Shown in pieces: positions 31,289 to 41,822 of a stretch of DNA of 64,000 nt. A program made the translations under genes and the position numbers. The notes beneath the pieces are model-generated. The model did not search any database and had not been told where the DNA came from. It saw only the letters and a list, made by a program, of their open reading frames with translations. Each line of letters opens with the position of its first letter. Position 1 is the first letter of the stretch. This stretch comes from Lentisphaeria bacterium (GTDB lineage: Bacteria; Verrucomicrobiota; Lentisphaeria; Victivallales; Victivallaceae): the NCBI GenBank assembly GCA_022009855.1, contig CP091727.1, positions 1,364,001 to 1,428,000 on the forward strand, written 5' to 3'.

Positions 31289-31701
31289 TTACAACTTCCA
31301 GAGGGTGAAGTTCTTCTGCTCCTCGAAGCCGAGGTTACGATAGAAGGATTCCGTCCCCGGTTCCCCACCAGGCCGATCCAGTCGACGCCGCGTTCCTGCA
31401 AAACGGCGGCGATTTGACGGACGATTTCTCCGCCGATTCCCCGGCGCCGGAACGCTTTGGTGACGGCGACATCCTGAATGAACGCGTCGGACACCCCGTC
31501 GGAGATCGCCCGCCCCATGCCGATCAGCCTGCCGTCGCAGAACGCGCCGATCGCCACCGCGGAGCCTGCCATCGCCGGAACGATAAAACCGGTTGGATCT
31601 TCCTCGCTGATCCAACCGGCTTCCCGGTACAGCCCGGCAAGCTCCTTTTCCGTTTCCGGAGAAAGAGCGCCGAGCCGGCGATATTCCACTGTTTCACTCA
31701 T
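31289..31701 (-). CDS. GNAT-family N-acetyltransferase (frameshifted at the C-terminus)
   Basis: About 137 residues. The acetyl-CoA-binding motif A is clear: AFIQDVAVTKAFRRRGIGGE, followed by IVRQIAAVLQERGVDWIGLV. One base break near 31370 gives the proper ending EPGTESFYRNLGFEEQKNFT. Its ATG overlaps the stop of the antiporter gene (ATGA), making it the last member of the icd-EIIA-antiporter operon. Acceptor unknown. Confidence 0.83.
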
Positions 31702-33197
31702 GCGCACTGCACGAAGTAGCGGATGATGATGTAGGCGCTGGCCAGAATCATGCTGCCGACCGTCACCGGAACTCCGTACATCAGGAACTGGGTGAAGGTC
31801 ACCTTGTAACCGTTCTTGCCGGCGATTCCGACCGTCACCAGGTTCGCCGCCGCACCGACCAGCGAAGCGTTGCCGCCGAGGCAGACCGCCAGCGCCAGAC
31901 CCCACCAAAGCAGGTGCTGCATCTCGATGTTGTCGCGGAACACCGGCGTGCTGGCGATGAAGGTGGCAACCACGCTTGCCATCGCCGCGGTGAAGGAGAC
32001 GTTGTTCATCACCGCCGCCGCAATCGCACTGCCCCACATGATGACCAGAATCACCACCAGAACCGGCCAGCGGTCCATCAGATTGAGCACGCTGCCGATC
32101 TTCGCCATCAGGCCGCACTCCTCCGCGCCGCAGACGAGGATGAAGAGCGCCATGAAGAAGAAGAGGGTGCTCCATTCGATCTTCTCGAGCGCATGGTCGA
32201 CATTGACTTTGCAGAGCGCCAGCGCCAGCGCCGCGCCGGTCATCGCAACCACGCAGGGCTGCAGCCCCACCGCACCGTGAATCAGAAATCCGACGATGGT
32301 GAGAAGCATCACGATTCCGCCCCGGCGCAGATTCTTTCGGTCGGTGATGGCGGCGTTTTCATCGAGTTCCATGATGAGCGCGCGTTTTTCCACCGTAACG
32401 TGCATCCGTCTCGAGTAGAACGCCCAGAGGCAGATGCAGTAGATCACCATCACGGTGAGGATGAAGGGAGCGAGGTTGATGAGAAACGCCATGAAGTCCA
32501 GCTGGGCGATGGAGCCGATGATCAGGTTCGGCGGGTCGCCGATCAGCGTCGCGGTTCCGCCGATGTTCGAGGCCATCGCTTCGGCCATCAGGAAGGGTAC
32601 CGGAGGAACTCCCAGTTCGTTGGCGACCAGCAGCGTGACCGGCGCCACCAGAAGAATGGTCGTCACGTTGTCGAGAAACGCCGAGAGAAATGCCGTTGCA
32701 AAGACCAGCAGGATCATCGTCCGGATCGGCAGCCCCTTCGCCAGCTTGGCGCATTTGATGGCGACAAACTGAAAGAGACCGGTTCCGGAGAGCAGGTTGA
32801 CCAGCAGCATCATTCCGGCGAGGGTGAAGACCACATCAAAATTCGAATAGCGGGCGAAGGTGTCGAGCTTATCGTAGCGGGCGGCCTTCTTCAACAGTGC
32901 GCCGTCGGCTTCCGAGAGAGCGTTTTCGGTCGCCGCCAGAGCGTTTTTCGCGCTCTGCTGCACCGCCTCTTTCTGCGGGGCGGCGATCTGCTTCACGCCT
33001 TCGGCGGTGGTTTCGGTCACTTCGACCTCACCGGTTTTCGCCGGGTGGTCCGAGCTGGAGTGACCCGGCCCGGGCAGAATGAACAGCATCATCAGCGCCG
33101 CACCGAGCAGGGCGGCGACAGTCTTGTGAATTTTTTCGGAAGCGATGACAATGTAGGTTCCGAAAAAAACGATCGTTCCAATCCAGAAGGTAAGCAT
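31698..33197 (-). CDS. NhaD/ArsB-superfamily (ion transporter) antiporter
   Basis: 499 residues, frame intact, about 12 helices. Typical IT-superfamily motifs are duplicated: FLDNVTTILLVAPVTLLVAN, ASNIGGTATLIGDPPNLIIG in the first half and AAVMNNVSFTAAMASVVATF, CLGGNASLVGAAANLVTVGI in the second, as in NhaD-type sodium/proton antiporters. An unusual polar insert of ~60 residues (about 45-108: KTGEVEVTETTAEGVKQIA onward) follows the first two helices. Encoded one base out of step with the EIIA-CBS gene (TAATG), which suggests tight coupling. Confidence 0.85.
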   Translation of the reverse strand: MLTFWIGTIVFFGTYIVIASEKIHKTVAALLGAALMMLFILPGPGHSSSDHPAKTGEVEVTETTAEGVKQIAAPQKEAVQQSAKNALAATENALSEADGALLKKAARYDKLDTFARYSNFDVVFTLAGMMLLVNLLSGTGLFQFVAIKCAKLAKGLPIRTMILLVFATAFLSAFLDNVTTILLVAPVTLLVANELGVPPVPFLMAEAMASNIGGTATLIGDPPNLIIGSIAQLDFMAFLINLAPFILTVMVIYCICLWAFYSRRMHVTVEKRALIMELDENAAITDRKNLRRGGIVMLLTIVGFLIHGAVGLQPCVVAMTGAALALALCKVNVDHALEKIEWSTLFFFMALFILVCGAEECGLMAKIGSVLNLMDRWPVLVVILVIMWGSAIAAAVMNNVSFTAAMASVVATFIASTPVFRDNIEMQHLLWWGLALAVCLGGNASLVGAAANLVTVGIAGKNGYKVTFTQFLMYGVPVTVGSMILASAYIIIRYFVQCA

Positions 33198-34105
33198 TAT
33201 CCACGCAGCACTTTCTTTACAATGTCCTTGACCAGCACCGTCCCCTGGTAGCGGTGGTCGTTATCTACGACAAAGCAGGCCCGGACCTGCTGTTTGACCA
33301 TTTTCACGGTGAACTGGATCAGGGGGGTATCCGGCTTCACCACCAGCGACGGTTCCCGCATGTAGTCGCGCACGACATGGCGGCCTTCCGCCTCGAAAAT
33401 CTTGTTGAACGGTTCGAAACTGTTGAGAAAATCCAGATTCTCCATCCGGAAGATGTATTCCGGAATGAACTGTTTGAGGATATCCAGCGCCGCCAGTTCA
33501 CCGACCAGTTTTCCGTTTTCGTCGATGACCGGAAGCATACTCCGGTTCAGACTGCTGATCAGGTCCAGCGCGCTGGAGAGGGAATCGGTGTCGCGTACTG
33601 TTTCACTGTTTCGAACCTCGATATCCTCCGCGGTCAGGTGACTGCGCACCTTGACGTCGGCGTGACGCAGAATATCGAGAAACTCCTTCGCATTGGTCGC
33701 CGAACAGAGGGTCTGCCGGTTCTGCCCGATGAGCAGAAAACGGGTCAGCGCCGCCAGCGATTTCAGATAGAGATCGCTGGTGTCCGGCGAGATCAGCGAC
33801 ATGATGACCAGCCGGCACTGCTCCGGATCGACCGACTGCATCTGGACCGGCTTCGGCAGCAGTCCGACGATGATGTAGAGATCATCGCATTCCGGAAGCC
33901 GCAGGTGAGGCAGGGCAACGCCGTCATACGGCATCTGGAGCGTGTCTTCACGTTCGATCATGCCGGAGACCAGGTGGTCTACGTCGATCGGCACCTCCAG
34001 AACCTCTTTGGCACGACGCAGCATGTCCGTATAGATTCCGGAACGGCTTACTCCCTTGACGTTGGTAAATACCAGTTCTTCATTCAGAATGGATACTAGT
34101 TTCAT
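33197..34105 (-). CDS. PTS EIIA (PtsN-like) domain fused to tandem CBS domains
   Basis: 302 residues, frame intact. Residues 1-~150 are a mannitol/Ntr-type EIIA domain with the phosphorylatable His in MPYDGVALPHLRLPE. Residues ~160-300 contain two CBS motifs (VRDTDSLSSALDLISSLNRS, MLPVIDENGKLVGELAALDI and VVKPDTPLIQFTVKMVKQQV, ACFVVDNDHRYQGTVLVKDI) that usually bind adenine nucleotides. No sugar PTS membrane component is near; the fusion looks regulatory and its downstream, overlapping partner is the antiporter. Start MKLVSILNEEL at 34105. Confidence 0.87.
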   Translation of the reverse strand: MKLVSILNEELVFTNVKGVSRSGIYTDMLRRAKEVLEVPIDVDHLVSGMIEREDTLQMPYDGVALPHLRLPECDDLYIIVGLLPKPVQMQSVDPEQCRLVIMSLISPDTSDLYLKSLAALTRFLLIGQNRQTLCSATNAKEFLDILRHADVKVRSHLTAEDIEVRNSETVRDTDSLSSALDLISSLNRSMLPVIDENGKLVGELAALDILKQFIPEYIFRMENLDFLNSFEPFNKIFEAEGRHVVRDYMREPSLVVKPDTPLIQFTVKMVKQQVRACFVVDNDHRYQGTVLVKDIVKKVLRG

Positions 34106-34127
34106 CTTCCAACCTTTCCGTTTATCA

Positions 34128-35380
34128 TTACATACGTTCGACAACCGCTCTGGCGAAGCCGGAGCAGCTCACTTCCGCAGCATCCTGCATCATTCTGGCG
34201 AAATCGTAGGTGACCACCTTGTCGGAGATGGCCCGTTCGATTCCCTGGTTGATGAGATCCGCCGCCTCGGTCCAGCCGATGTGGCGCAGGAGCATTTCGC
34301 CGGAGAGGGCGAGGGAGCTCGGATTGACCTTGTCCTGATTGGCATACTTCGGCGCGGTGCCGTGGGTCGCTTCGAACAGGGCGTGGCCGGTGGTGTAGTT
34401 GATGTTCGCTCCCGGCGCGATGCCGATTCCGCCGACGCAGGCCGCCAGCGCGTCGGAGACGTAGTCGCCGTTGAGGTTCATCGTGGCGATGACGTCGTAT
34501 TCATCCGGCCGGGTCAGAATCTGCTGGAGGAAGGCGTCGCAGATGCAGTCCTTGACCAGCAGCTTTCCTTCCGGCGCGACGCCGTTGCAGTCCGGCGCGG
34601 CCACCGCCACGTCGGCGAATTCCCCTGCGCACCAGGTCGTAGCCCCAGTTCTTGAAACCGCCCTCGGTGAACTTCATGATGTTCCCCTTGTGGACGAGCG
34701 TAACGTTGCGGCGGTGGTTTTTGAGCGCGTACTCAATCGCCGCGCGGATCAGCCGCTCGCTGCCTTCGATTGAGACCGGCTTGACCCCGATGCTGGAACT
34801 CTCCGGGAAACGGATCTTCCTGACTCCCATCTCCTTCTGGAGAAAATCGATCACCTTTTTTCACTTCCGGCGTCCCGGCATTCCACTCGATGCCAGCGTA
34901 GATGTCCTCGGTGTTTTCGCGGAAGACCACCATGTCGGTCTTCTCCGGCGCCTTGACCGGGGAAGGCACCCCCTTGAAGTAGCGCACCGGCCGCAGGCAG
35001 ACGTAGAGGTCGAGCTGCTGGCGGAGGGCGACGTTGAGTGAACGGATTCCGCCGCCGATGGGCGTGGTGAGCGGTCCTTTGATCGCGATCAGGTACTCGC
35101 GGATGGCGTCGACCGTCTCATCCGGCAGCCAGAGCGGTTCACCGTAGACGGCGTTCGCCTTTTCTCCGGCAAAGAGCTCCATCCAGGCGATCGACCGTTT
35201 GCCGCCGTAGGCCTTTTCCACTGCGCGGTTCCAGATCAGCATCGAAGCGCGGGTGATATCCGGCCCGATACCGTCCCCTTCGATGAAGCCGATGATCGGG
35301 CGATCCGGCACCTGCAGACGGCCGGAAGCGTCGGCGACAATCCGGTCGCCTGCGGGAATTTGAATTTTTCTGTATGACAT
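34128..35380 (-). CDS. icd: Isocitrate dehydrogenase, NADP-dependent, E. coli type (frameshifted)
   Basis: About 418 residues. Converts isocitrate to 2-oxoglutarate in the TCA cycle. GGGIRSLNVALRQQLDLYVC, LRPVRYFKGVPSPVKAPEKT and MVVFRENTEDIYAGIEW hold the substrate site; FEATHGTAPKYANQDKVNP carries the Lys-Tyr pair linked with NADP specificity. Breaks near 34860 and 34625 must be corrected. The operon icd, EIIA-CBS, antiporter, GNAT follows on the same strand with 22 bases between icd and EIIA-CBS. Confidence 0.93.
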
Positions 35381-35434
35381 CGCTGAATTTCCTGAAGAGT
35401 TATGCCGGAATCCGGCCCGCTGTACATTTCAAAT

Positions 35435-35463
35435 AATATACAACTTTTCCTAACAATCTTCAA
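35435..35463 (-). promoter_or_regulatory. Sigma-70-type promoter of the icd operon
   Basis: On the minus strand TTGAAG and TATATT are separated by 17 bases, 55 bases upstream of the icd ATG. Confidence 0.6.
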
Positions 35464-35611
35464 GTAACTCCGTCAATTTTATCCGAAATCGCCGGTTTCG
35501 GCGCGGAGATGGTGAAACTGTCGTCCCCTGCCGGGTTTGCAATTCCGCGGGGTGAATGATATATTGAGAAAAACCGAAACCGATCGAAACTTGCGGAAAG
35601 GATGTGCGAGA

Positions 35612-37482
35612 GTGAAACTCAGACTGTGGGCGGCCGCGCTGTTATCTGTTGCGGCAGGTACGATTCCGGCGGCGGATTTTCCGGGAATGCGCAGCTATCT
35701 TCAGACGGTGAAACTGCGCTATGCGACCGAAGCGGAGGCGGAGAAGGCGGAATTGCGCCCGATGGCGCTGCCCAACTGGTACAGAATCGCCTTTTCCGGC
35801 CGGTGGGACGACAATGCCCTCAACCACTACCGAACCCATGCGGCAATGACCGACCACCGGATCAAGGGGACGTTTTACCTCACCAATCCCGGCCGGGTCC
35901 GGCGGCTCGGGCCGGAGTTCTGTCGAAAACTGCTGGAAAAAGGGTGTTCGCTCGGCATCCACACGCTCAGCCATCCGTTTCTGCCTACGCTGAACCCGAA
36001 CGAGCAGTTCTACGAGATCATGCACCTCCGGGCGATCCGGGAGCCGGACAGCGACTCCATGTTTTCGACGATGGTCTATCCGTACTGCCGTTTCGGCAGC
36101 AATTTCGAGCCGGAGATCATTCTCGACCTCGGCCGGGCAATGCGCAACACCGGGGTGATCGGCGCGCCGACCGTGCGGTACAACAAGCAGGAACAGGCGT
36201 TCGGCTATCCGGCCGGAACGCTGGCGGAAAGTTTTCTGCTGCGCCCCGGCGACCGCGATCCGAATCCGGAAATATTTCACAAACAGCTTTCCTCGGCGCT
36301 CAAAAATTCCTCGGCGCTCGAGAAAAATCCCTGCATCTCCATTTCGATGCACTCCTGGCACACCGCCGAAGGGCTCAAGACGCTGCGCAAACTGCTCCAG
36401 GAAGTGGCCGACTGCCCCGACTGGTGGTACTGCAACCAGAACGAATACGCCGCCTACCGCTTTGAATTTCACCAGACGAAGGTGACGAAGAAGGTGGAGG
36501 GGAACGTGGCGGTCTACACCATTGAGCGGTACGAACCGGCGACGCTGGGTGCCGCTCCGGCGCTCTGGTTTTCGCTTTCCGGAGTGAAACCGCAGGCGGT
36601 CGAAGGGGCGGTGTTGAAGGCCGCCGCCGGGCGGCTCGCGCTGGAGGTTCCCCACGATTCCGCTTACCGGCTGCCGGAAACGATCTCCCTGCTGAAGGAG
36701 GATGGCTCCTTTGACAAATTCCGTACCTTGCCGGTTCCATCGGCAAAACGGGCGAAACGATCGCGGTGAAGCTGGAAAACCGGGGGGGATGTGCCGGTGA
36801 CCCGGCTGGTGCTTACGCTCCGGTGCTGCGCGGCGTACACGCCGGGTGTGCAGGTCCGGAAGCCGGTGGAGCTCGCGCCCGGAAAGTCGATCGAGACGAA
36901 GTTCCAGCTCGGCGCCATGCGCAGCGAACTTCGCTACCGCCTCGGGAAGCCCTACTTCGTTGTAGAAGCGGATTTTCTGCGTGACGGGAAGGCCTGCCGG
37001 GCGTTCCTGCCGCTGCGGCTGGAGGCGGATTCCTCGCTTCGCTGCATCGGCACGACCGCGCGCACGTTCGGGCCGGTGCCGGAAAACTTCGATCTTTCGA
37101 AGATTTCCCTCCCGGGAAGCGCAGTCAGTCTGCCGGAACTCACAGCCGGAGACCGGGTGAAGAGCGCGGAGAACGCGATCGCCTTCCGCCGGGAGGACAA
37201 GAACTCGCAGGTTCCCGCATACAAGGTAGTTTCCGTGGTGGAGTTCGAACCGGTCGCCGCCGGAGAGATCCTCTTCCGGGGGATGTTTCCGAACTCCGGG
37301 CGAACGGGCAGAAAATCGCAAAGGGAAAATCCGGCTGGCTGGTTCCTGTCCGGGATGGCGTCAACCGGGTAACGGTGGTCTCCACGGAAAACCGGGCACG
37401 GCTCCGCCTCTCCCGGTGGCTGGTGCCCGAAGCGGGGAAGATCAAACGCTGGCTGGTCCCGACGACCGGCGGGGAGAAGTAA
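35612..37482 (+). CDS. Exported polysaccharide-deacetylase-like (NodB-homology) protein (frameshifted)
   Basis: About 623 residues. Signal peptide KLRLWAAALLSVAAGTIPAA. NodB-like core at ~60-300: YRIAFSGRWDDNALNHY, where the Asp pair fits motif 1, and LGIHTLSHPFLPT, the His-x3-His metal motif 2. Later CISISMHSWHT may supply another His. The rest (from ~330) is beta-rich. Breaks near 36735-36790 and 37300. GTG 35612 follows GGAAAGGA. Likely trims N- or O-acetyl groups from a glycan in the periplasm; activity unproven. Confidence 0.7.
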
Positions 37483-37483
37483 G

Positions 37484-37951
37484 ATGCGGCGCGCGACAAC
37501 CTCTCTGGCCCTGCTGCTGCTTCTGCTGACGGCGGCCGGCTGCGGACCGACGGTGAAGGTGGATGGAGAAACCTACAGGGCGCTCACGCAGGAGGATCAG
37601 AAGTTGCTGGTTCGTCTCGCCCGACTTTCGCTGGAGCGTTCCCCAAAGGCGGTCTCGAGGGAGGAGCTTGCCGTGATTCAGAAAAATGAACCGGCGATGG
37701 AGATCGACTACACCGGCGACAAATTCGGCCGGGCGCTGGTGAGCTGGCAACTGCCGGAGCGGAAACTTTCGGTGGTGTTCGAAGGAGAGTTCACAGGCAG
37801 TGATCGGATCATCTACCTGCAGAATGAACGGAATCCGGTGGATTTCATCGACTACAGCAAAGGAAAACCCGTCGTCCGCAAGCTCAAAGCTCCGACGACG
37901 GGCTCCGGTGTTCAGACGAACACCTTGCAGGTCAGATCACCCGCTCAATGA
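37484..37951 (+). CDS. Putative lipoprotein
   Basis: 155 residues, starting one base after the deacetylase-like gene stop. The N-terminus RRATTSLALLLLLLTAAGC ends in a lipobox (TAAG-Cys), followed by GPTVKVDGETYRALTQEDQK. The rest is a small charged domain without a recognised family. The reading frame runs through a 9-bp hairpin and 20 bases into the convergent NFU gene, so the true C-terminus may be earlier. Confidence 0.65.
   Translation: MRRATTSLALLLLLLTAAGCGPTVKVDGETYRALTQEDQKLLVRLARLSLERSPKAVSREELAVIQKNEPAMEIDYTGDKFGRALVSWQLPERKLSVVFEGEFTGSDRIIYLQNERNPVDFIDYSKGKPVVRKLKAPTTGSGVQTNTLQVRSPAQ
37862..37902 (-). terminator. Likely terminator of the NFU gene (inside the convergent lipoprotein ORF)
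   Basis: CCCGTCGTC (37868-37876) and GACGACGGG (37894-37902) form a perfect 9-bp stem. On the minus strand TTTTCCTTT follows. It is 30 bases after the NFU stop. Confidence 0.55.
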
Positions 37952-38161
37952 CGATCTCGGGTCGATCTCCTCGCGCAGGATGCGCTCGAGTCCGCCCTTG
38001 ATGGTCATCGCCGCGTGCGGGCAGCCGCCGCAGGCGCCGCGCAACTTGAGCTTGACGGTCTTCCCTTCGATTCCGACGATCTCCAGATCTCCGCCGTCCG
38101 CCTGCAGGTGGACGCGGAGCTCTTCCAGCCGGTCGGTGATTCGCTTGGCCAAATCTTCCAT
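37932..38161 (-). CDS. NFU (NifU C-terminal domain) iron-sulfur scaffold protein (frameshifted at the end)
   Basis: About 76 residues. The domain carries or transfers Fe-S clusters via a CXXC pair, seen in LKLRGACGGCPHAAMTIKGG, with VHLQADGGDLEIVGIEGKTV before it. A correction near 37965 gives the usual ending EEIDPEIVIERVI. Start MEDLAKRITDRLEELR at 38161. Single-domain form, as in many PVC genomes. Confidence 0.88.
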
Positions 38162-38305
38162 ATTTCAGATCTCCTGATTCAGTGGTCACTTCTTCCTCCC
38201 GTCCTCCGACCGGACGGGATTCCGAACTTTACTGTCAAACTACACAATACATCAAAAACCGTTTTTTTCAAACCTGTTTCCGCCGCCTTTTCGCGACGGC
38301 GGCGT

Positions 38306-39401
38306 TCACCAGTCGCGGGAATGGAGCTCCAGCAGTTCATAAATCCGGTTGCGGGTCCGCGGATTCAAGTGGAGTGAGTTGGAGGTGTAACCGACGGCGA
38401 GACGCATCTTCCGGTCGGCGATTCCCTCCGAACCGCCGTAGCCGCCGTGGCCGAAGATACGGCCCAGATCGTCCTTCGGCCCGGAGAGCACATACCCCAG
38501 CCCGAAGAGCTCCCAGGTACCCGGCACCAGCGGCACCGGATCGTCCGCCGCCCGGGTCAGCGTGGTCGCCCGGTCGAGCATGGCGCGGGAGAGCAGCGGC
38601 GGCATCCCTTCCACCTCACCGAGCAGCGCCGCGTAGTGTTTTGCGATGGCTCGGGCGGTGGTGTGGCAGTTGAAGCCCGGCAGGCAGGCACGGCGAACCG
38701 ACTCGAAGGTGATGGCGTTTTCCAGCGGAGAGAGCAGGGGTTTTCTCCTCCGGTTTCACCGGCGGGAGGTCGTTGCCGCGCACGAGGACGGCGCGGCGCT
38801 GTTCGGCGTCGTCGGTAGTGCCGTAGAAAAGGAGAGATTCGATTCCGAGCGGAGAGGCCACCTCGTCCCGCACGATGGAGCGGAACTCCTTTCCGGTGGC
38901 CCGTTCGGCCACACCGGGGACCAGCCAGGAAAAGGTGATCGCCTGATAGCGCGCCCGGGTGCCCGGCCTCCAGGCCGGAACCGCCTCCGCGATCCGCTGC
39001 TGCATGATGTCGCGGTCGATCAGCTCCGCTTCGGTACAGGGCGGTGTTTCGAACAGACCGGTCCGGTGGCTTAGAATATGCCACACCTTGAGCTCCTCCT
39101 TGCCGTTGCAGCCGAATTCCGGCCAGAGGTCGGCGACCCGGTCGTCGAGGTGAAGCCGGCCCTGTTCGATCAGGCGGAGAAGTGCGGTGACGGCAAACCC
39201 CTTTCCCGTCGAGAAGACGGGGAAAACCGTATCGGCCTCCACCCTGCGGGTGCGGTCGGGATCGGCCCAGCCGGCCCATTCGTCCAGGATCTGTTCGCCG
39301 TCGAGATAGACCGCCAGCTGGCAGCCGAGCTCCTCTCCGGAGGAGACCGCCTCATCGAGCAGCTGCCGGATCTGCCGGCGGAGTTGAGGGAGTGGAATCA
39401 T
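38306..39401 (-). CDS. Beta-lactamase-family serine hydrolase (EstB/class C-like) (frameshifted)
   Basis: About 364 residues. The catalytic SxxK is in FPVFSTGKGFAVTALLRLIE; WHILSHRTGLFETPP follows; YQAITFSWLVPGVAERATGK holds the Tyr region, and GRIFGHGGYGGSEGIAD supplies the HGG equivalent of the KTG motif. Such enzymes are mostly esterases or peptidases, rarely true beta-lactamases. No signal peptide is seen. One break near 38745. The gene overlaps the end of the MlaA-hydrolase gene by 50 bases, so the pair is an operon. Confidence 0.83.
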
Positions 39402-41703
39402 TGCAGTTCTCCTGTAGAAGTTCAACGATCTTGTTCTGTACCGTGAGAACGTAGAGGTTGCCCAGATGGGCGCCGCGGTCGAACCAGGTGATCCGAGGCC
39501 CGAGGGTGCGGTCGAGCCAGAGCCGGTCCTCCGGCGAGAGCAGGAAGTCGTCGTAGTTGTGAATCACCCGGATGGAGGGATTGCGTCTGAGTTCCGCCTC
39601 GAATGAGCGCAGTCCGGAGTTCCCGAAAAGCTCCGCCAGAGTGTTGTCGGGGTGTTCCGGTACGAGAAAACGCTCGGCGTACTCCCGGAAACTCACCTTG
39701 TCGATCTCGCAGTAGAGTTTGTTCCGGTCTCCCCAGGAGTAGGGGGTGTCGAGCGTCAATCCCCCACTCCCGGTGGGCGTGAAAGAGCAGTCCGCGGATC
39801 GAGATGCGGAAGTAGAGCCCGGCCAGATAGGCCGCCTCCGTCTCGTCGAGTGGAGCGCGGTAACTCATTCCCGGCACAGGTTCAGCATCCGGATCGTAGA
39901 CCGGAAAGGATTTCATCATCGTCGCCATGACCCGGCCGCCGGTATCGGAGAGCCGTTCAACCGCTTCGGCTTCGCCCCACTCCGCGCCGGTGCGGGAGAG
40001 CGAGTCGGCCTGCGTCATCGCGTAGTCGAGATCGACCGGGGGATTGATCGCGAGATACCGGCGGATGCCGAGGGTGTTCTCCTGCGCTTCGAGTTCGGCG
40101 ATTTTGAGCGTGTGCAGCGCACCGAAGGAGTAACCGAGCAGAACCACCTCCGGATCGCGGATCTTTTCGGCGGCGGTGAGCTCATCGAGCACCAGCCGGA
40201 TGGCCCGGCGGAGGGACACGGCGTCGTCTGGCAGGTAGCCCGGCAGGCGGCGCGCCCCGGTGCTCTGCATGAACTGCCAGGTGAAGGTGCTGTCGAGTGC
40301 TGCGACCGCAAACCCGTGCCGATGAAGAAGTTCTGCGATGGCGGTCGTGGTCATGCCGAAGTAGTTGCCGCCGATGCCGGGCAGCAGGATCGCCAGCTTC
40401 TGCGGTTCGGGAACGGACTCTTTTTCCTCGTCTTCTTCCTTCGCCTCCTTTTCCGGCGCCTTCCAGAATCCGTAACGGAGCGCCGGAAGGTCCTCGGCAA
40501 AGTAGATCTTCCGGTCGGAGCACTGTTTGGTAAAATCGGAGTTGAAGAACGACAGCCGGAAGAACCACGGGTCGTCGTTGTTCTGCGCCTGAAACATGCC
40601 GACCCGAAGCGTGTCGAGCAGCGGACTCTGGCCATCGTAGCCGGGAATGGAGATCCAGTTGCCGGTCATCCCCTCCGGCTTCGGCGTCGTCCGGCGGTCG
40701 GGCAGCGGCGGCAGCAGGGCGGCAAGCGCCTTCTTCGCCTCGTCCAGCCTTTCCGCATCGCCGGACTCTTCGGCGTTTTTGACCGCTTCTTCGGCCTCTT
40801 CCTTCACCTTCCGGGCGGCGGCGGCCTGATTCTGAGCGTGATAGAAGTACATTTTCCTCTGCAGCTCCCGTCGCAGGAGCGCGAGTTCCCGATAGGATTT
40901 GTAGGGGTCGCCGCTGCCCTCGACCACCTTGGTGTAGGCGCGGTGGGCGATGACCATCCGGTTGAGCGCGGTCGCGTAGCCGGCGTAGGGGATGTAGGTC
41001 TTGATGTCGAACGCCATGTCGAAAATGCTCGCGACGGTGTCGCGCACATTGAGCGTCGACATGAGCGGCAGAATCAGCGTGCATCCCGGACCGATTCCCC
41101 AGGCGGCGAAGGTCTGCCCGAAATCGGATTCGGTGCTGTAGAAGTCGAACCAGTGGGCCGCCGGGTCGAAGAGTCCGGCGATGCCGAGCGTGGTGTTGAT
41201 GAAGAAGCGGGCGGTCTCGTCGCCGGCCCCCGCCATTCCGCCCGGAAGAGGCAGCTGAATGCCCGGGCGGGAAACTCCAGATTGACGCAGAGATTGTTGA
41301 ATTTTTCGATCACCGGCCGCGGCAGAATCGAGGTGTAGACCCGCCCGACCGGATCGACGAAGTAGTTCATGATGAAGTCGGTGCAGGAGAACATCGCCCG
41401 GTTGAAGCCTTCGATCGGATCGGCGCCGCCGAGGGAGTTTTCCAGCTCCGACGGGGTCCAGATTCCTTCATGGGCCGGCGGGGCACTCTCTTCCGGCTTT
41501 TCCGCGTCCGCCTCCGGAGCGGATTCCGGGGAGTCGGATTGCGTTTTTTTCTCCTCTTCAGCCGTCTCCGGTCGGAGCGATGCCACCTGTTCCTCCATTG
41601 CCGGCGAAGCGGGTTCCTCCGCCTGCCCGGACCGGCATCCGGTCCCTGCAAAAAGAGCAAGAAGAAGGGCAAAAAACAGCAGCAGACGCTCTCTCTTCAT
41701 CAT
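39352..41703 (-). CDS. MlaA (VacJ) lipoprotein fused to an alpha/beta-hydrolase
   Basis: About 783 residues. Signal peptide and lipobox at residues 1-~23 (ALFAGTGC), then an acidic linker. Residues ~85-300 are MlaA: DPIEGFNRAMFSCTDFIMNY, PRPVIEKFNNLCVNLEFPAR, TARFFINTTLGIAGLFDPAA, FAAWGIGPGCTLILPLMST. Residues ~420-780 are an alpha/beta-hydrolase: AILLPGIGGNYFGM, nucleophile elbow LLGYSFGALHTLK, and WFDRGAHLGNLY with the likely catalytic His. MlaA forms the outer-membrane part of the Mla phospholipid pathway; the hydrolase may act on lipid. The MlaA C-terminal half and the nucleophile elbow share one unbroken frame, so the fusion is real; breaks lie at ~41240 and ~39765. AAGGAAT precedes the ATG. 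Confidence 0.85.
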
Positions 41704-41822
41704 TCGATTCCTTCCGAAGTGGCATTGACGCGTAATATAACGGTGTTTCAGCGCAAATACAACCCGTCGGAACGGCTTTTTAGAAAAAGCAGCTCCGGAG
41801 GTTGCGCCCGGAGCCGGCAGTT

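Noticed and set aside
35642..37321. 559-codon minus-strand open frame
   Set aside because: Shadow of the deacetylase-like gene; Arg/Gln/His-rich and lacks domains.
38306..39401. Antibiotic-resistance beta-lactamase
   Set aside because: SxxK and HGG motifs fit the broad esterase/DD-peptidase-like family; no signal peptide and no resistance context.
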